Of a stretch of 64,000 nt of DNA, positions 16,390 to 29,300 are shown one piece after another. Within the stretch, counting starts at the first letter, position 1. The number at the start of each line of letters is the position of its first letter. The position numbers and the translations under genes are program-made. This DNA is from Bactericera cockerelli (lineage: Eukaryota > Arthropoda > Insecta > Hemiptera > Triozidae), in the NCBI GenBank assembly GCA_024516035.1, contig CM044956.1, positions 52,112,436-52,176,435 on the forward strand, written 5' to 3'. The notes under the pieces are model-generated. The model saw only the letters and a list, made by a program, of their open reading frames with translations, had not been told where the DNA came from and made no database searches.

Positions 16390-18400
16390 TGTCCTATAGT
16401 CAATGTTAAAATAAAAATAATATATCTCATCAAAATGAATAAGAAAACGCAGTACTGTGTAAATGGGATTTACAAGTCTCTTTAAACCAGCCCTTGTTTT
16501 TGTAGCATAATTCTGTGTGTCTAATTTTCAAATAAAGAAAAACCTAAACATTGGGATCTAAGCTTTCTGGATTATCGGTTAACAGTCTCCGCATTCGGCT
16601 GCCAATAATGTAGGTATCCGTTTCTCAGTTTTCTGATATTTTTTCAGAGATAGGGAAAAAATCTTGAAAAAACACTTTTATAAGTAGTGTGGGATTTACA
16701 CTCACTAAAAAACCCATCTCCCCGTTTTAGAGACAACATACCCGGAACCGTTTGGTGAACATTACTTCAGTTTTCTGATTTATGTAGTTGTATTTAAATA
16801 AATAATACAATTCGGAGAACACTCTAACTTCAAAGGAGAACAATCAAAGAACAATCTGGTGCTGGTGGAAAAAAAAGTAGGTACAATAATTTTACTACAA
16901 AAATAAACTGGCTTTTATTGAGGGGTAAAATGGTAACATTACAGGAAAAATTATTCCACAAAATAGATACCTAGAACTAAAATTGTGAGATTTATCAAGA
17001 AAGTATTCATAAAAAGATTGTTTCACTAAATTTAGTAGGTTTTTATTTAGAAAAAAATTGTACGTTTTCATTTTCGTAAGAGAAGGAGGTAGGTAAATGA
17101 ATCATAAAAAAGTTCAGCGATACAGACATTCAAATAAAAATTAATGATATTTGTATCACCGAAAGTGCTAAAAATACTACTTAATTGACATAATTCTTTA
17201 AAATTAATTATTTACAATAGAAATAGAAAAATCGGGCAGTATTTTGATTTAATAGATGAAAAACAAAGGGGTAAAAAAATAAAAAAGTAAGATCATGGAT
17301 AAAATGGTAGAATGTCATGGCCATGTGTGGTAGAATGAAGATTCTACCAACAATAAAATGAGTCATCATGAAACTTTGCAGATAATACAAGCATGTCTTT
17401 CATTAGCGATTCCGCCATTGTGAATGGAAGAAAAATGATAAACAAAATTGTAATATCACAAATTTTCATGATGACGGAAATAAGAACAGTTCACACTAAA
17501 CAAACTAAACAAGACAAACGCAGGCAGTAAATTAAGGCACAAATGAAAGTCTTACAAACTAAAAACCAAAAATCAGTGAGTAATATGAAGACATTAAACT
17601 TTAATACCTGTATTTTTTCATAGCAGATATTTAATTTTCCTTGAAATGAGTTTTAGGGACCTATTAATGGTTTCATTGGGAATATTAGTACACGCTCATG
17701 GTATTAGAGATAACATTTATGACATATATAAATTATCATCTAACCATATATGACGGATATGACATTCTGATATTACTGAAATGATATACTTTTACATTCA
17801 GAATAATCATCATCATTTACGGATCATCAACCGGGTTTAAACTTTTGTAGGTGATAAGTCGATATACATAAATGTAAGTTATTACGACTTTTGTCAGCTA
17901 TAGTGTACAAAAGTATTTTCTCATCAATTCCTCATTGAATTTTGGTTGTCACTTTGACTTATACTACAAGATATTACACTAGAGAGTTACAGATTAAATA
18001 TTTACAGGTTCCGAGATCTAGGATGACACGGGACGGATATCCTGGAGCAGATGTCTGCTCATCTTTTTTAATTGGTTCCAACTTAACCTTGTTTTAAATT
18101 TAAACGAAAAAAGTAATCAGTAAACTCAAATAATCTACTGTATGAGTAGGTAGTTATGGGTATGAATTTTTTTAAAGTTCAATTTAATCTGATAAATGGT
18201 TACTTTCTTATGTAAATTAACGGGGTATACTCCATTGTACTATACCCCGGCTTTGAAATGACTATAAGTAAAATTTTCACATTAAATTTATGTACGTGCA
18301 ACATTTCCTCGAATCGTTTTAAATGCACTATTGACCGGTTATTGCAAATCTTTCAAGTCCCGTCTCAAGCTGATCTCAGACTCACTATCGTACAGTACCG
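16390..18400. other. Intergenic, no gene seen
   Basis: Two kilobases of AT-rich sequence downstream of the resilin-like gene on its strand. It should contain that gene's 3' UTR and poly(A) site; ATTAAA on the minus strand near 18067-18072 is one candidate. No open frame of note, no RNA gene and no recognised repeat. Confidence 0.45.
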
Positions 18401-18501
18401 CAATCAATCTCACTTTCCAACCGGATCATGATGGACCAATAATCGATTTTCATTGAATCGATGATCCATTCGATCGACAGTTAAGGGCGTGGAGATTTGA
18501 T

Positions 18502-18695
18502 TTAGTATTTGTAGCCTCCGGATCCGGTACCAGTGGGGGCCGGTGAGTAGGAGGAGGGGGAAGGAGAGTAGGAGGAGGGAGCAGGGGAGTAAGAGGGAGC
18601 AGGGGAGTAGGCCGGGGCAGAGGCGTAGGAGCCAGATCCACCAGTGGGGGCGCCGTATTTGGGTCCGGGGGCGGCCTCTGGGTACTGGGCTTCTC
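18502..18695 (-). CDS. Resilin-like gene, exon 4 (C-terminal elastic repeats)
   Basis: The acceptor is TGTCTTACAG. The first two bases complete Gly. Then [19 protein letters not shown] and six or so YSPAP/YSPSPS units, ending SGGYKY and TAA at 18502-18504. The exon is G+C-rich compared with its surroundings. Confidence 0.88.
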
Positions 18696-21600
18696 CTGTA
18701 AGACATAGAAACAGGTACATACATGTTAACTACTTAATTATTGTGGTACATGTGTTACACTCAGTAATATTTCTTGAGGATGATAATAATATAGTGTATT
18801 TATAATGTCTATACTTTTTCTTCACTGTATCCATCTCACGTATCATATCTCATATTTCCCAATCATTTATACCAGCTTTAAAATTATCATCGAAAAAAAC
18901 ATGAAAATGAAGAAGAATAACATATAATTGATTATTATACTGTGTCTTTTGGCAACTTGCTATAATAGAGTAGTTTCTTTAAATAATAGTTACTACTCAA
19001 AACTAAACATGTAAAACTAAGAAGAGGAAAAAATATATACATATATTATTGTTGAGATTGTGATATCCTATGTATTTCCGCTTTACAAGATGGTCGATTT
19101 TATATGACAGGATTTTTACCCATTCGTTATCAGTTCTTCAGGGCTTTCTAAAGAAAAACTATTCTCTAAAAGTCCTGCAACCTTAGTTGCAGGCGGGGTC
19201 ACAATAGTTCTAATAGAGGTCGGTGTGAGAATTGGGGTTTCTCTTGTGGGACTCCAACCAGTTTTATAATAATAATAATAATATCGCCTTATAATGCCTA
19301 ATTATACTGCCCGATTAGGACTATTAAAGTCACATTGTTCCAGCAGTAAAGTAAGCCCAAGACGTTTTATTATGTGGTAAAAATCCCAAATGGGAGGATA
19401 ACTTGTCATGTCCCGGCTGGGTTTCGAACGGACAACCTCTGGAATCTCTGCATTCACAGAGTGCCGGCTTTACCACAGAGCCACCGGGACAGACTTATAC
19501 AGGGTGCGCCAGAATAACCTAACGAGTTTAAAAAATGATACTAACAAGCAATTCTTAGAACAATAATTTTTTGTTTTTTGAAAGAGAAGACATGCGGATT
19601 TATCTTATACATGAATTTTTGAATTATTTGTGAAAGATTATTGGTCAAATGTTTACCTCCATTCTGATACACTCGTCAATTCTGGTCGAAAAATTGACCA
19701 TGACTTTCTCAAGCATATTCAGGTGTATTGCACGAATTTCTTGAACAATTAGTCTCTTCAAGTCATCTACAGTCCTTGGCTTATGCATATAGACTTTACT
19801 TTTGAGGTAACCCAAAAATAGTCACAAGCAGAGATATTTAATTCGTAGTGAGTCCGAAACTTTCTCTGAGTAATTGCACAGAATCACCACTTTAAAAAAT
19901 GTCTCTACAATGTCTCTTTTAAAGCTCTTTTACAAGTTTCAAAGTTCCACTTACCTTCGTAGGACACATCGGCGTGGAAGCCAGTCTTCCAGTCGGCGAC
20001 GTACTTCACGATCTGAAGTCTGCCGTCCGGCAGCTGCACGCGGTACTCTCCCTTGACCTGGTCGCCGTCGCTGGCGGCATTGTGCGAGTAGTCGGTGCCG
20101 AAGTAGGTGTCCTTGACGGCGTAGTTGAAGTCATAGGGCATGGACGGGACGTGGACATGTCCGGGCTCGTACCCTTGCTGAGGAGGAGAAAGAGGGATGA
20201 GTGGATGAGAATCCTGTTGTGCAGGTGACAGAAAGGTCTTAATATAGGGATCCGTTGGTTCGAATCCCACCCAGTGCACAAACAACAGATCTGCAATTCT
20301 GCATGCAATGTACTTTGTCGCAACAAGTGTTCAGTGCCTCGTGAATCTCCAGATGGATAGTCATTCCGTTCTACTCAATTTCAATGCAACTAAGTTACTT
20401 CCCACTTTATTAGATATGGGAAAATCCAGCGTCGATAACATGTTTAATATATGCATTGGTAGTCAAGTGGTTAACGCCCCAGTCTGGTAATTCAGGTTGC
20501 GTAGGGATCCGTTGGTTCGAATCCCACCCAGTCCATGCATTTTCCTCATTAATTTGAGTTTGTGACCACATAATAATAAGACTCTGAGGGTTAGGTGGTA
20601 GAAAATGCTTTGAGCATTAACCTCGCCTGGTGGTTACTTTCCACTAAAGAGTATTATTATTATAATATAGGGGAGTGGATGAGAATCCTGTTGTGCAGAT
20701 GACAGAAAGGTCTTAATATAGGGGAGTGGATGAGAATCCTGTTGTGCAGGTGACAGAAAGGTCTTAATCTAGGGGAGTGGATGAGAATCCTGTTGTGCAG
20801 ATGACAGAAAGGTCTTAATATAGGGGAGTGGATGAGAATCCTGTTGTGCAGATGAGAGAATCATCATAGGGTGGCGTCATCGTGAACAATGGTAGCCAGA
20901 CAGTGGGGGAATGACTCAGCACTTCTACCACTGTCTTTACAAGGAGGCTAATAATTGACAAAGGCCCCCAGAACCAAGCCAATGCTGGTCTACTCCCTGT
21001 TTCTAGTCCCCCAGCCAGATAGAAAGGTCTTAATAATTCATGTTTTATTTTTAAAATATAAAAAAAAAACTTCTCCGAGGGATGTCCTTCTAGAAGGGAA
21101 CCGAGGATGCAAGAAGCATTTCCTCTTTGAATGGCTAGACCAAATTTTTGGTAAAGAAAATGTTTAGAACGGGGATCATCCGTAATTCCAATCAATTTCT
21201 TTCCTAAATGGTCTAACCATTTGTTAGAATCAACAATCTTAGTTGTGTAGATTGGTTTATGATCGGGCACCATATGGGTACTTTTGTGACTGTCATTGGT
21301 AACCTAGAGTAACAACAACGAGTTTTCTCTTATCGTTATGTCGCAACTACTAAAATGCTGCTAATTTTTTACTGAACTTGCGACTCGAATCACCGACCTC
21401 CAGGTTACAAGTCAGTCTCAAAGATCAAGCCACTGAGGTCGGTTGGTAACCGAGAAGATGAAACACATAGTTAGATATTTAACCTATAAGTGTCAAGCGA
21501 TTCAATATGGCAACACACTCTATAATAGTAAATATTTTTGAATTTATTTTGAACCTGCCTCATATCAGTTTGTCAATCATCATTTATATCGCTGATGTAA

Positions 21601-23273
21601 TAATTATTATCGTGTAAATGTACTTTTATTGAGGAAAAGCGTTAATTTTCGTAGGAACTCATCAAAACATAGATTCACAACTTGAGAGTTTTTTTGATAA
21701 GGAAAACAAATTGTAAAGGAAAACTCTTCTGGTTTCTAATTCGAATTCAGTGCACCTTTTGACTCGATGACATCACCCAGTTCTCCTGATCTACTAACAT
21801 GATTATTGGTTAGCTATACGGATACATCTTGGCCTAGATTTATAATGTTATCTGTTGGTAATATTATATGAATGATCGTTAGTGACCGCAGCAGCTGTGA
21901 AACTCGGCACTGATAATGTCAATAGCAGAATATTAGCCGGTTGAATGGTTCGAAAAAGTTGCATCCCTCACAAAGCAAGGAGTATGCAAGAAACAGAAAG
22001 TGTCCTTGCTCTTGCTTGTAATAGCTGGGTTTGACTGTGATGGAAAGAAAGAGAGAAATTTTTCAAACATTGCGTGCATTAACTTTCATAACTAACGACT
22101 CTAACGTCCAGTTTAAGATGGCAATATTTATCCAAATACAAACAATTGAACTATTGTAAACAATCATATATGAAAAAGTTTATTACATTATTACAAGTAA
22201 AGTATCTCGTCCGTACATAAGGACTTGGGCATTGTACCCATGACAGAACAACCCTTGTTTCCTCTCTGGATGTCTATGCTGATCTTCTGCATGAGGAAAC
22301 TGCGGGCTCTAGGTTCTCCTGCTATAGCAGTTATTTTTGTGCCAAATACAAAATTCTATTTAGGTAATATGATTCAACATAATACTATTTAGGTAATATG
22401 ATTCAAAGCTATGATAGTATCATTATCAATTACTTTCTATGATTTCAAAGATTAAGCACTATAAGGTATTCAAGGAATTTTAGAGTTACATGAGTTCAAT
22501 GTAACATCCTAGTTATGGTTTGACATTTTGATAAATTGGATCAACTTTATTTGATCATGAATAAATGGACATGAAGTGAATGGTTTACCCAGTAGTTGTG
22601 ATGGATGTGGTCAACCAATGAATCTTACTCATGCATTGAACTGCAAGAAGGGAGGGTTGGTCAAGCATGGACATGACTACATGCGAGATGAATGTGCTAT
22701 GTTGGCTGACATGGCATGGAATGGTGTTATGATCGAACCAATAGTCAGAGACAGTGACATCCATCAAACAGCATTGATTGCAGACATCAAGGTTAATGAC
22801 GTTTGGGAATCTGGGAAGCCTGCGTTTTTTGACAACCGCATTATTAATGCAGACGCAGCTTCTTATGCTTCCCAAAGCTGGACAAGTCTATCAAATAATG
22901 CAGCTGTCGAGAAACATAAAAAATATGATAGAGCAATTGAAGACATCAGAGGCTCATTTTCCCCCTTGATAATATCTGTGGATGGTGCCCTTCACTACGA
23001 ATTCGATAGTTTCTTGAAAAAGATGGCAATCACATTATCTAACAAGTGGACAAAACCATACAGTAGAATTGTTAGTTGGGTTAAAACCAAGATACAAGTT
23101 GCATTGATTCGTGCTGTTTCTCTGAGATTGAGAGGGACAAGATACAAGTTGAGGAAGTATGAAGTTGAAGATGGATGTGGTGTGTTCCAAATTTAGACAA
23201 AGTTGGCATTGAAGATGGAATTGAATGTTCTTATTTTTAATAAATTATAATTTCCTTGTTTTCATGAATATAT

Positions 23274-23317
<44 letters not shown>

Positions 23318-26300
23318 TTATCAGATAGTATAGTATAGTATAGTATAGTAGTGCTTTATTTAGACTGTCGGCTCGAGACAAGAAGTCCCATTACGCTAAC
23401 AGATAGGTTTGGGTGAACGTAAAAAGTGATTTATCTTTGTGGATTTGAGTGTCTTCTTTATCAAATTGACCTCAGCGCTATGAGCAGAAATATCTCTAAA
23501 TTGAAGCTCATAAAATCAGACCCATCTAGGTTGTATTTGAAAAAAAAAAAAAAAAAAAGATTTCATATACATATAGGACTAAAACTTTTCATGCTAAATA
23601 TTGTCTTACATAAATAGAAAAAAGTCAAAAATTTACTCTTGATTTTATTGTAAGTGAGCCAAGAGGAATACGCTTTATAAGAACTAGCAACATCCATAAT
23701 AATTATTAATTATATCTGATACAGAATTGTTCGAACAAAAAGTCTACAATTGTACATGCCCGAGCCAAAGTATTGAATAAATTTCACACTTGATTTTATT
23801 TGCAAAGGTTTTTCTGGTCAACGAAAACCAACAAATGAATCATCCATATAATATAATTTGTTCATTCAATTTGTTGATACAATTCGATTTTATTGGCGCA
23901 ACGAATTCGTTTGATTTCAAATCATTATTAGAGATTTGCGAACCCTTTACTTACATATAGCTAATAGCTATGTATGGAACACAATATTAGCACAGTAGGA
24001 AGGAATTCATTTATTTAAGTTCATTTTACAGTTTTTTCATTAATAATCTCCTTGAAGTACAATATCTGTTGTACTTTTAGGGGATTAACGTTCCTGTTAA
24101 CGATTTTCTCTGAAATACTGAGATGATAGGGGAGACTTAACACTCGAAAAATATTGCCTTCTAACCTAGTTTGAGACCAATAAAACTGTAGTTGACACCA
24201 TCAACAAGAACATAAGAATAAAAAGATATAACATATAATAATAATATCGCTTCATTTATACTGCCCGATTAAGACTATTAAAGTCCCACTCTTCCAGCAG
24301 TAAGCCCAAGACATATTATTATGTGGTAAAAATCCCAAATGGGAGGATAACTTGTCATGTCCCGGCTGAGTTTCGAACCCACGACCTCTGGAATCTCTGG
24401 ATTCAGAGAGTGCCGCCTTTACCACTGAGCTACCGGGACATCCTCATCTCGGAAATTTTCTTAAACCTGAGATGTTAGTCAAGAGTCAATGAATTATGTA
24501 ATATAATTATTATTAATTGTAGTACCTACCCATGTGCTAACAACGCGCACGAGTTTTGCATCTTTATTTATTATTTTCTAAACATTCAAATCGATAGTGA
24601 ATGGTCAACTAAAAGGTTAATATGGTAATTTGATGCTTTTTCATATCACAATCCATCATTGTACGCTGACAGGTGCCCACACTTCTTGTGAAGCTTTGAG
24701 ATCTGCTCGGAGATAAGGGAGGTGTGATGGGGTACCCCATAGTGCGACTGTAGGTCTTCCTAAAAAATCCAAAGCTGAGATCAGAACTGACGAGAAATTA
24801 ATTCTTTCTCCGATTGTTCTTAATTTATCTTGATTTTAAACCCGGAAAGGTTATTGGATTTCAAAAGAATTGTGTTGGGAAGGCTGGAGAGTTGACACCG
24901 AAAACAAACTCAGCAGGGAATGATCTGGGCAAGTTATGCAAAAAACAAGATCAACATGATAGTCTGAGTGAACTTTGGTTTTCACCTCTTCAGAATAAAA
25001 GAACGGCTCTTCTATGAATACCTATATCTTGTTCTGTCAGAGATAAGAGTATATAAAATTTACGAAATTTGTGAAAGTTGTGAGACCTTTTCAAAAAGAA
25101 GTAAATATTTCCTGCCCTCTGACACTCGCGAAGTTCAAATATATGATTGTATCTTAGTTCAAAAAGAACAAAGAAAATCTTATCCAAGAATTTCTCATAT
25201 AAATCGTATTAAAGGTAAATTCTTAAACTACTCAAAACAAAATTTCCACATGAGCTGTAGGTGTTTTTAGTTTTTTAACTGGCGTATTTATAAATTACCT
25301 AGATAGATACGCAAGCATGTTTTATATGTGGAGGTATTTCTAACATAAAGAAATTGAAACATGTTATGAATAATAGTTTAATATTTTTTTCAAGTAATAA
25401 GATGGTTGCTTACCCAATTACTAGGTTTTCAATTTAGGTCCAAATTGTGATACTTGAATTTCTAGGTGCACAAGTTCTCATGTGCCTGAACAATTCTCTC
25501 ATACCATATTGGTACTTAGAAATGAAGATAGTAAGGTCAATGTTGTATTTAAGATTCAGCAAGTATTCTGAAGGTCCATCACATAACTCATTCAAATGAT
25601 TAGTTGGTGGTGAGCTCCGCTAATTAGTTCGAGATGATCTCCACTTTATTTCTCCCTAGTGAAACAGTATAATGCCCAATAGGGTAGTTAATTGGCTACC
25701 TACACACTAATTATCCCACCGCTGCTCCGACCACGCTATTACATGGCGGACGCATGTTTCCCAATGAAATATTCTCTCATAAATGTGACGTCACACGTAG
25801 GATCAATTTGACGGTCAAATGAATCACTTTGAATAGACTTCACACCTCGGCTAATTGTGAGTACAGCAAAATAAACAATTTACTTTTATGTAGTGTTGTT
25901 ACAAGCCAGGCCAGATGTAGGAAACAACGATGGGGTAATTTCGATGGAACTCAACAAAGTTATCTCTGTAATGTATGAATTGTATGATGCATATTATTTT
26001 TTCGTAGTGTGATAAGAAAGAAAACACAAAATAGGAAACTAGTTAAACCGTTTAGTTTGACGCTACATACGATAGTGAAAACAGTTGATCACGTAACAAA
26101 AATCATTGAAAATAATACTTGAATAATTCTCGAGACCAAGTCATATGCTCACAGAAACCAGTATTATAAAAAACTCTTATGATGTCAACAGATCATACTT
26201 GAATCATACAGATTGTCTTAAGAGAAGTGGGCTAACTGAAGCTGCAATAGTCTTGTCACAAAAGTGTGCCTTTGAATTGGCTGTGAGGTTTAAATAAATT

Positions 26301-29300
26301 AGATTGTAATTTGATTTAATATACGTACAAAGGTGCTGATATGATTGACAAGTGTATCTCGTGTTGCAGATAACATCTCGAGGTAATAAATTATAAGTAC
26401 AAGAACATTACTCTCTACATTTGGGAGATTATGCTTGAAAATTCAATATAAGTTTTAGTAATTTCGTGTGCAATATCTTCTTTCACCTTCTCAGTGTTGT
26501 GTGATCTGGGAATCCCCAATAAGAAGATCATTGATATGAGTTTAAAAATCTTGAAAGATTCAGTTCAAATTCTCAACTACCACTTATTCCATTAACCAAA
26601 CAAATTAAAAAAAAAATGTTCATGAAAATGTTCCACTTTCACCTTGAAATAATTTAAAAATCTTGTCTAAAAAATGTCCAGAAAGCCGGACTTTGTAGTC
26701 AAATGACGTAATCGTCACACGGCCGTATATATAAATAAATATACTTTCTCTCTAAATAATGGTGGTTTATCTATTTCCTTAGAGTCGAGCTTAGTGAAAA
26801 AATCCTTCTGTAAAACTTGTTATAGAAACCATTATTTATTACATTGTATCTATACTCAAATAAATAAAGAGGTGCTCTGTTAAACTGTTGGCATAATGGG
26901 ACTACCTGATGTCTTGCGCTGACAGTCTAAATAAAGCACTATTTATACTTATTATTTACCCCATGAAAGAGTATATAAAATTAAAATAAACCATGATGTG
27001 ATAATTAATGTTACCGTTAACTATACTAATAAGTAGAGTATAATATAGGTAATACTCCCGAGAATTGAATAGAAGCTAGAAGCGGACTGTGTGAGAAGAG
27101 CGTGCTCCGATTTTGTAATCCATCCCCATCAGTTAGAGCAAATTGTTCCTTGCTTCCCCTTCTAAATATTTTTAAGTAATACCTAAAATCTAGATACTAA
27201 CATCTTATTGAACAATAAATAATATTCTTCATGCTTATTCAAAACGTCTAGTTGGACGCTCAGAGAACACATACTATATGAAAAACGGACCTTGCAATAG
27301 GCAGTTTTAAAAAATGTCTAATTTCAAGAACTCAAATGGTATAAACACATAAACAGTATCAGTATAAACAGAAAAGTGAGAAGTTGTACTAGATGTACAT
27401 GAATATCAGAACATACCTGGACAGCTGTTTCGAGCTTATTTGCTCTCATCAGCAGGTAATAGTTCTAAATAACCATGCCATGAACTAACCTCTCCATTTT
27501 AATCAGTAAAAACAGAAAAGTGAGAAGTTGTACTAGATGTACATGAATATCAGAACATATTCATGGTCTTGGAGTAGTTAACCATTTATATTATCTATCC
27601 TTTATAACGCTGAAAATGAATGATAAGAAAAATGAAATTTAGATAAATAAACAAATGAGATAGTCTGTTTATCCGATCTTGTTTCAAAGCCGCTGCTACA
27701 CTGATTGCTGAATGTACCTATGTGTAGATGAATTACTCTCTTGTCGCTGGATCAATTAGATGAGTTCATAGGAAAACTCGTCTGTTTTCCCCAACACTTA
27801 CACACAGAGGGCAAACTGTATGATGGTTGTTGACCTCTACATTGTAGACATCAAGACACAGTTGTGTATACAGGGTGAGCATAAAGTCTCACCCCACCCC
27901 CCGTATCTCGAAAGTGGCTGAAAATACAAGAAAACTCAAAAACACGTATCCCTTCGATTTTAGGAGGATTAATTTTCAGCTAAAAATTTTTTGCCTACAC
28001 GGCCCCAGTCAGGCTGGGCATGGACCAACTTTAAAATCTTCAATAAAATGGTATGTCTTGTGGCATATCGTTTTAAAGGTCTCATAAAGAGAAGTTCATT
28101 ACAACAAATTTCAGTGAGCTACAACTTACCGTTCTCGAGATACAGGGTCGGACGCCCTGCGTAATATCCATATACACTGAGGCAAAAATTTAGCGGAACG
28201 GGTAGGTATTTTCTCATATAACGTGTGTATTTCTTGTTGGACAAAAGCATTTTTCATATTTTTTCTAATTGAGGAAATCACACAAAAATTGGTACAGAGA
28301 TAGCAAAAACATGAAGGCCAATTTTCATAATTGAATGAAGTGCTTGTCATTGTCGACCTTTCCCATACAGGGTGTACAAAAAAACAGTTTCTCAATGATT
28401 TTTTCAAAATTCATTATTTTGGATTAAGAGTAATATTGTCTTGCTTTATGTATTGATCCTCATTCTTTCTTGGCTCAAAAATGTTGAGCCTTGATGGACA
28501 CGTCACTATTCCTCTGAATCCAAAATAATGAATTTTAAAAAAAATCATTGAAAAACAGTTTTTTTCTACACCCTGTATGGGAAAGACCGACAGTGACAAG
28601 TACTTTATTCAATTATGAAAATTGGCCTTCATGTTTTTGCTATCTCTGTACCAATTTTTGTGTGATTTCCTCAATTAGAAAAAATATGAAAAATGCTTTT
28701 GTCCAACAAGAAATACACACGTTATATGAGAAAATACCTACCCGTTCCGCTAAATTTTTGCCTCAGTGTATTTTGACCTATAACTCGTTGACCGTAAATT
28801 CCAGAAAAAGTCCGGCTGGCTGACGAAACCGACCAGAAACTAACATCAACAGAGTATGTCGAGTTATAACTTTTTCGACAGGGCTTGTCATAAGGAGTTA
28901 TTATCAACAAATTTCATTTTTCTATAATTTACGGTTAATGAGTTATAGGTCAAAATATATGGATATTACGCAGGACGTTCGACCCTGTATCTCAAGAACA
29001 GTAAGCTGAAGCTCACTGAACTTCTCTCTATGAGACCTTTAAAACAATATGCCACAAGACATAACATTCTATTTAAGATTTTAAAGTTGGTCCATGCCCA
29101 GCCTGACTGGGGCCGTGTAGGCAATTTTTTTTTAGCTAAAAATCAATCCTCCTAAAATCGAAGCGATACATGTTTTTGCGTTTTCTTGTATTTTCAGCCA
29201 TTCTCGAGATACGGGGGGTGGGGTGAGACTTTATGCTCACCCTGTATAGAGTATTAGAGTGTAGACATAGAGTATTCCATTTCCTTACTGAATAGAATCT

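Larger units (their letters stand above)
27871..29244. mobile_element. Foldback element FB1 (1.4 kb), containing two nested inverted-repeat elements
   Basis: The ends are CAGGGTGAGCATAAAGTCTC and its reverse complement, between TA at 27869-27870 and 29245-29246. The two arms are inverted copies of each other for about 300 bases each. A second copy without the insert is at 30052-30931 and a degenerate third at 31600-32387. It has no coding capacity. The CAGGGTG end and TA duplication point to the Tc1/mariner group. Confidence 0.85.

Noticed and set aside
18410..18724. 104-codon alternative minus-strand frame over resilin-like exon 4
   Set aside because: Wrong frame: it does not join the RR exon in phase and gives a Leu/Pro-rich nonsense translation.
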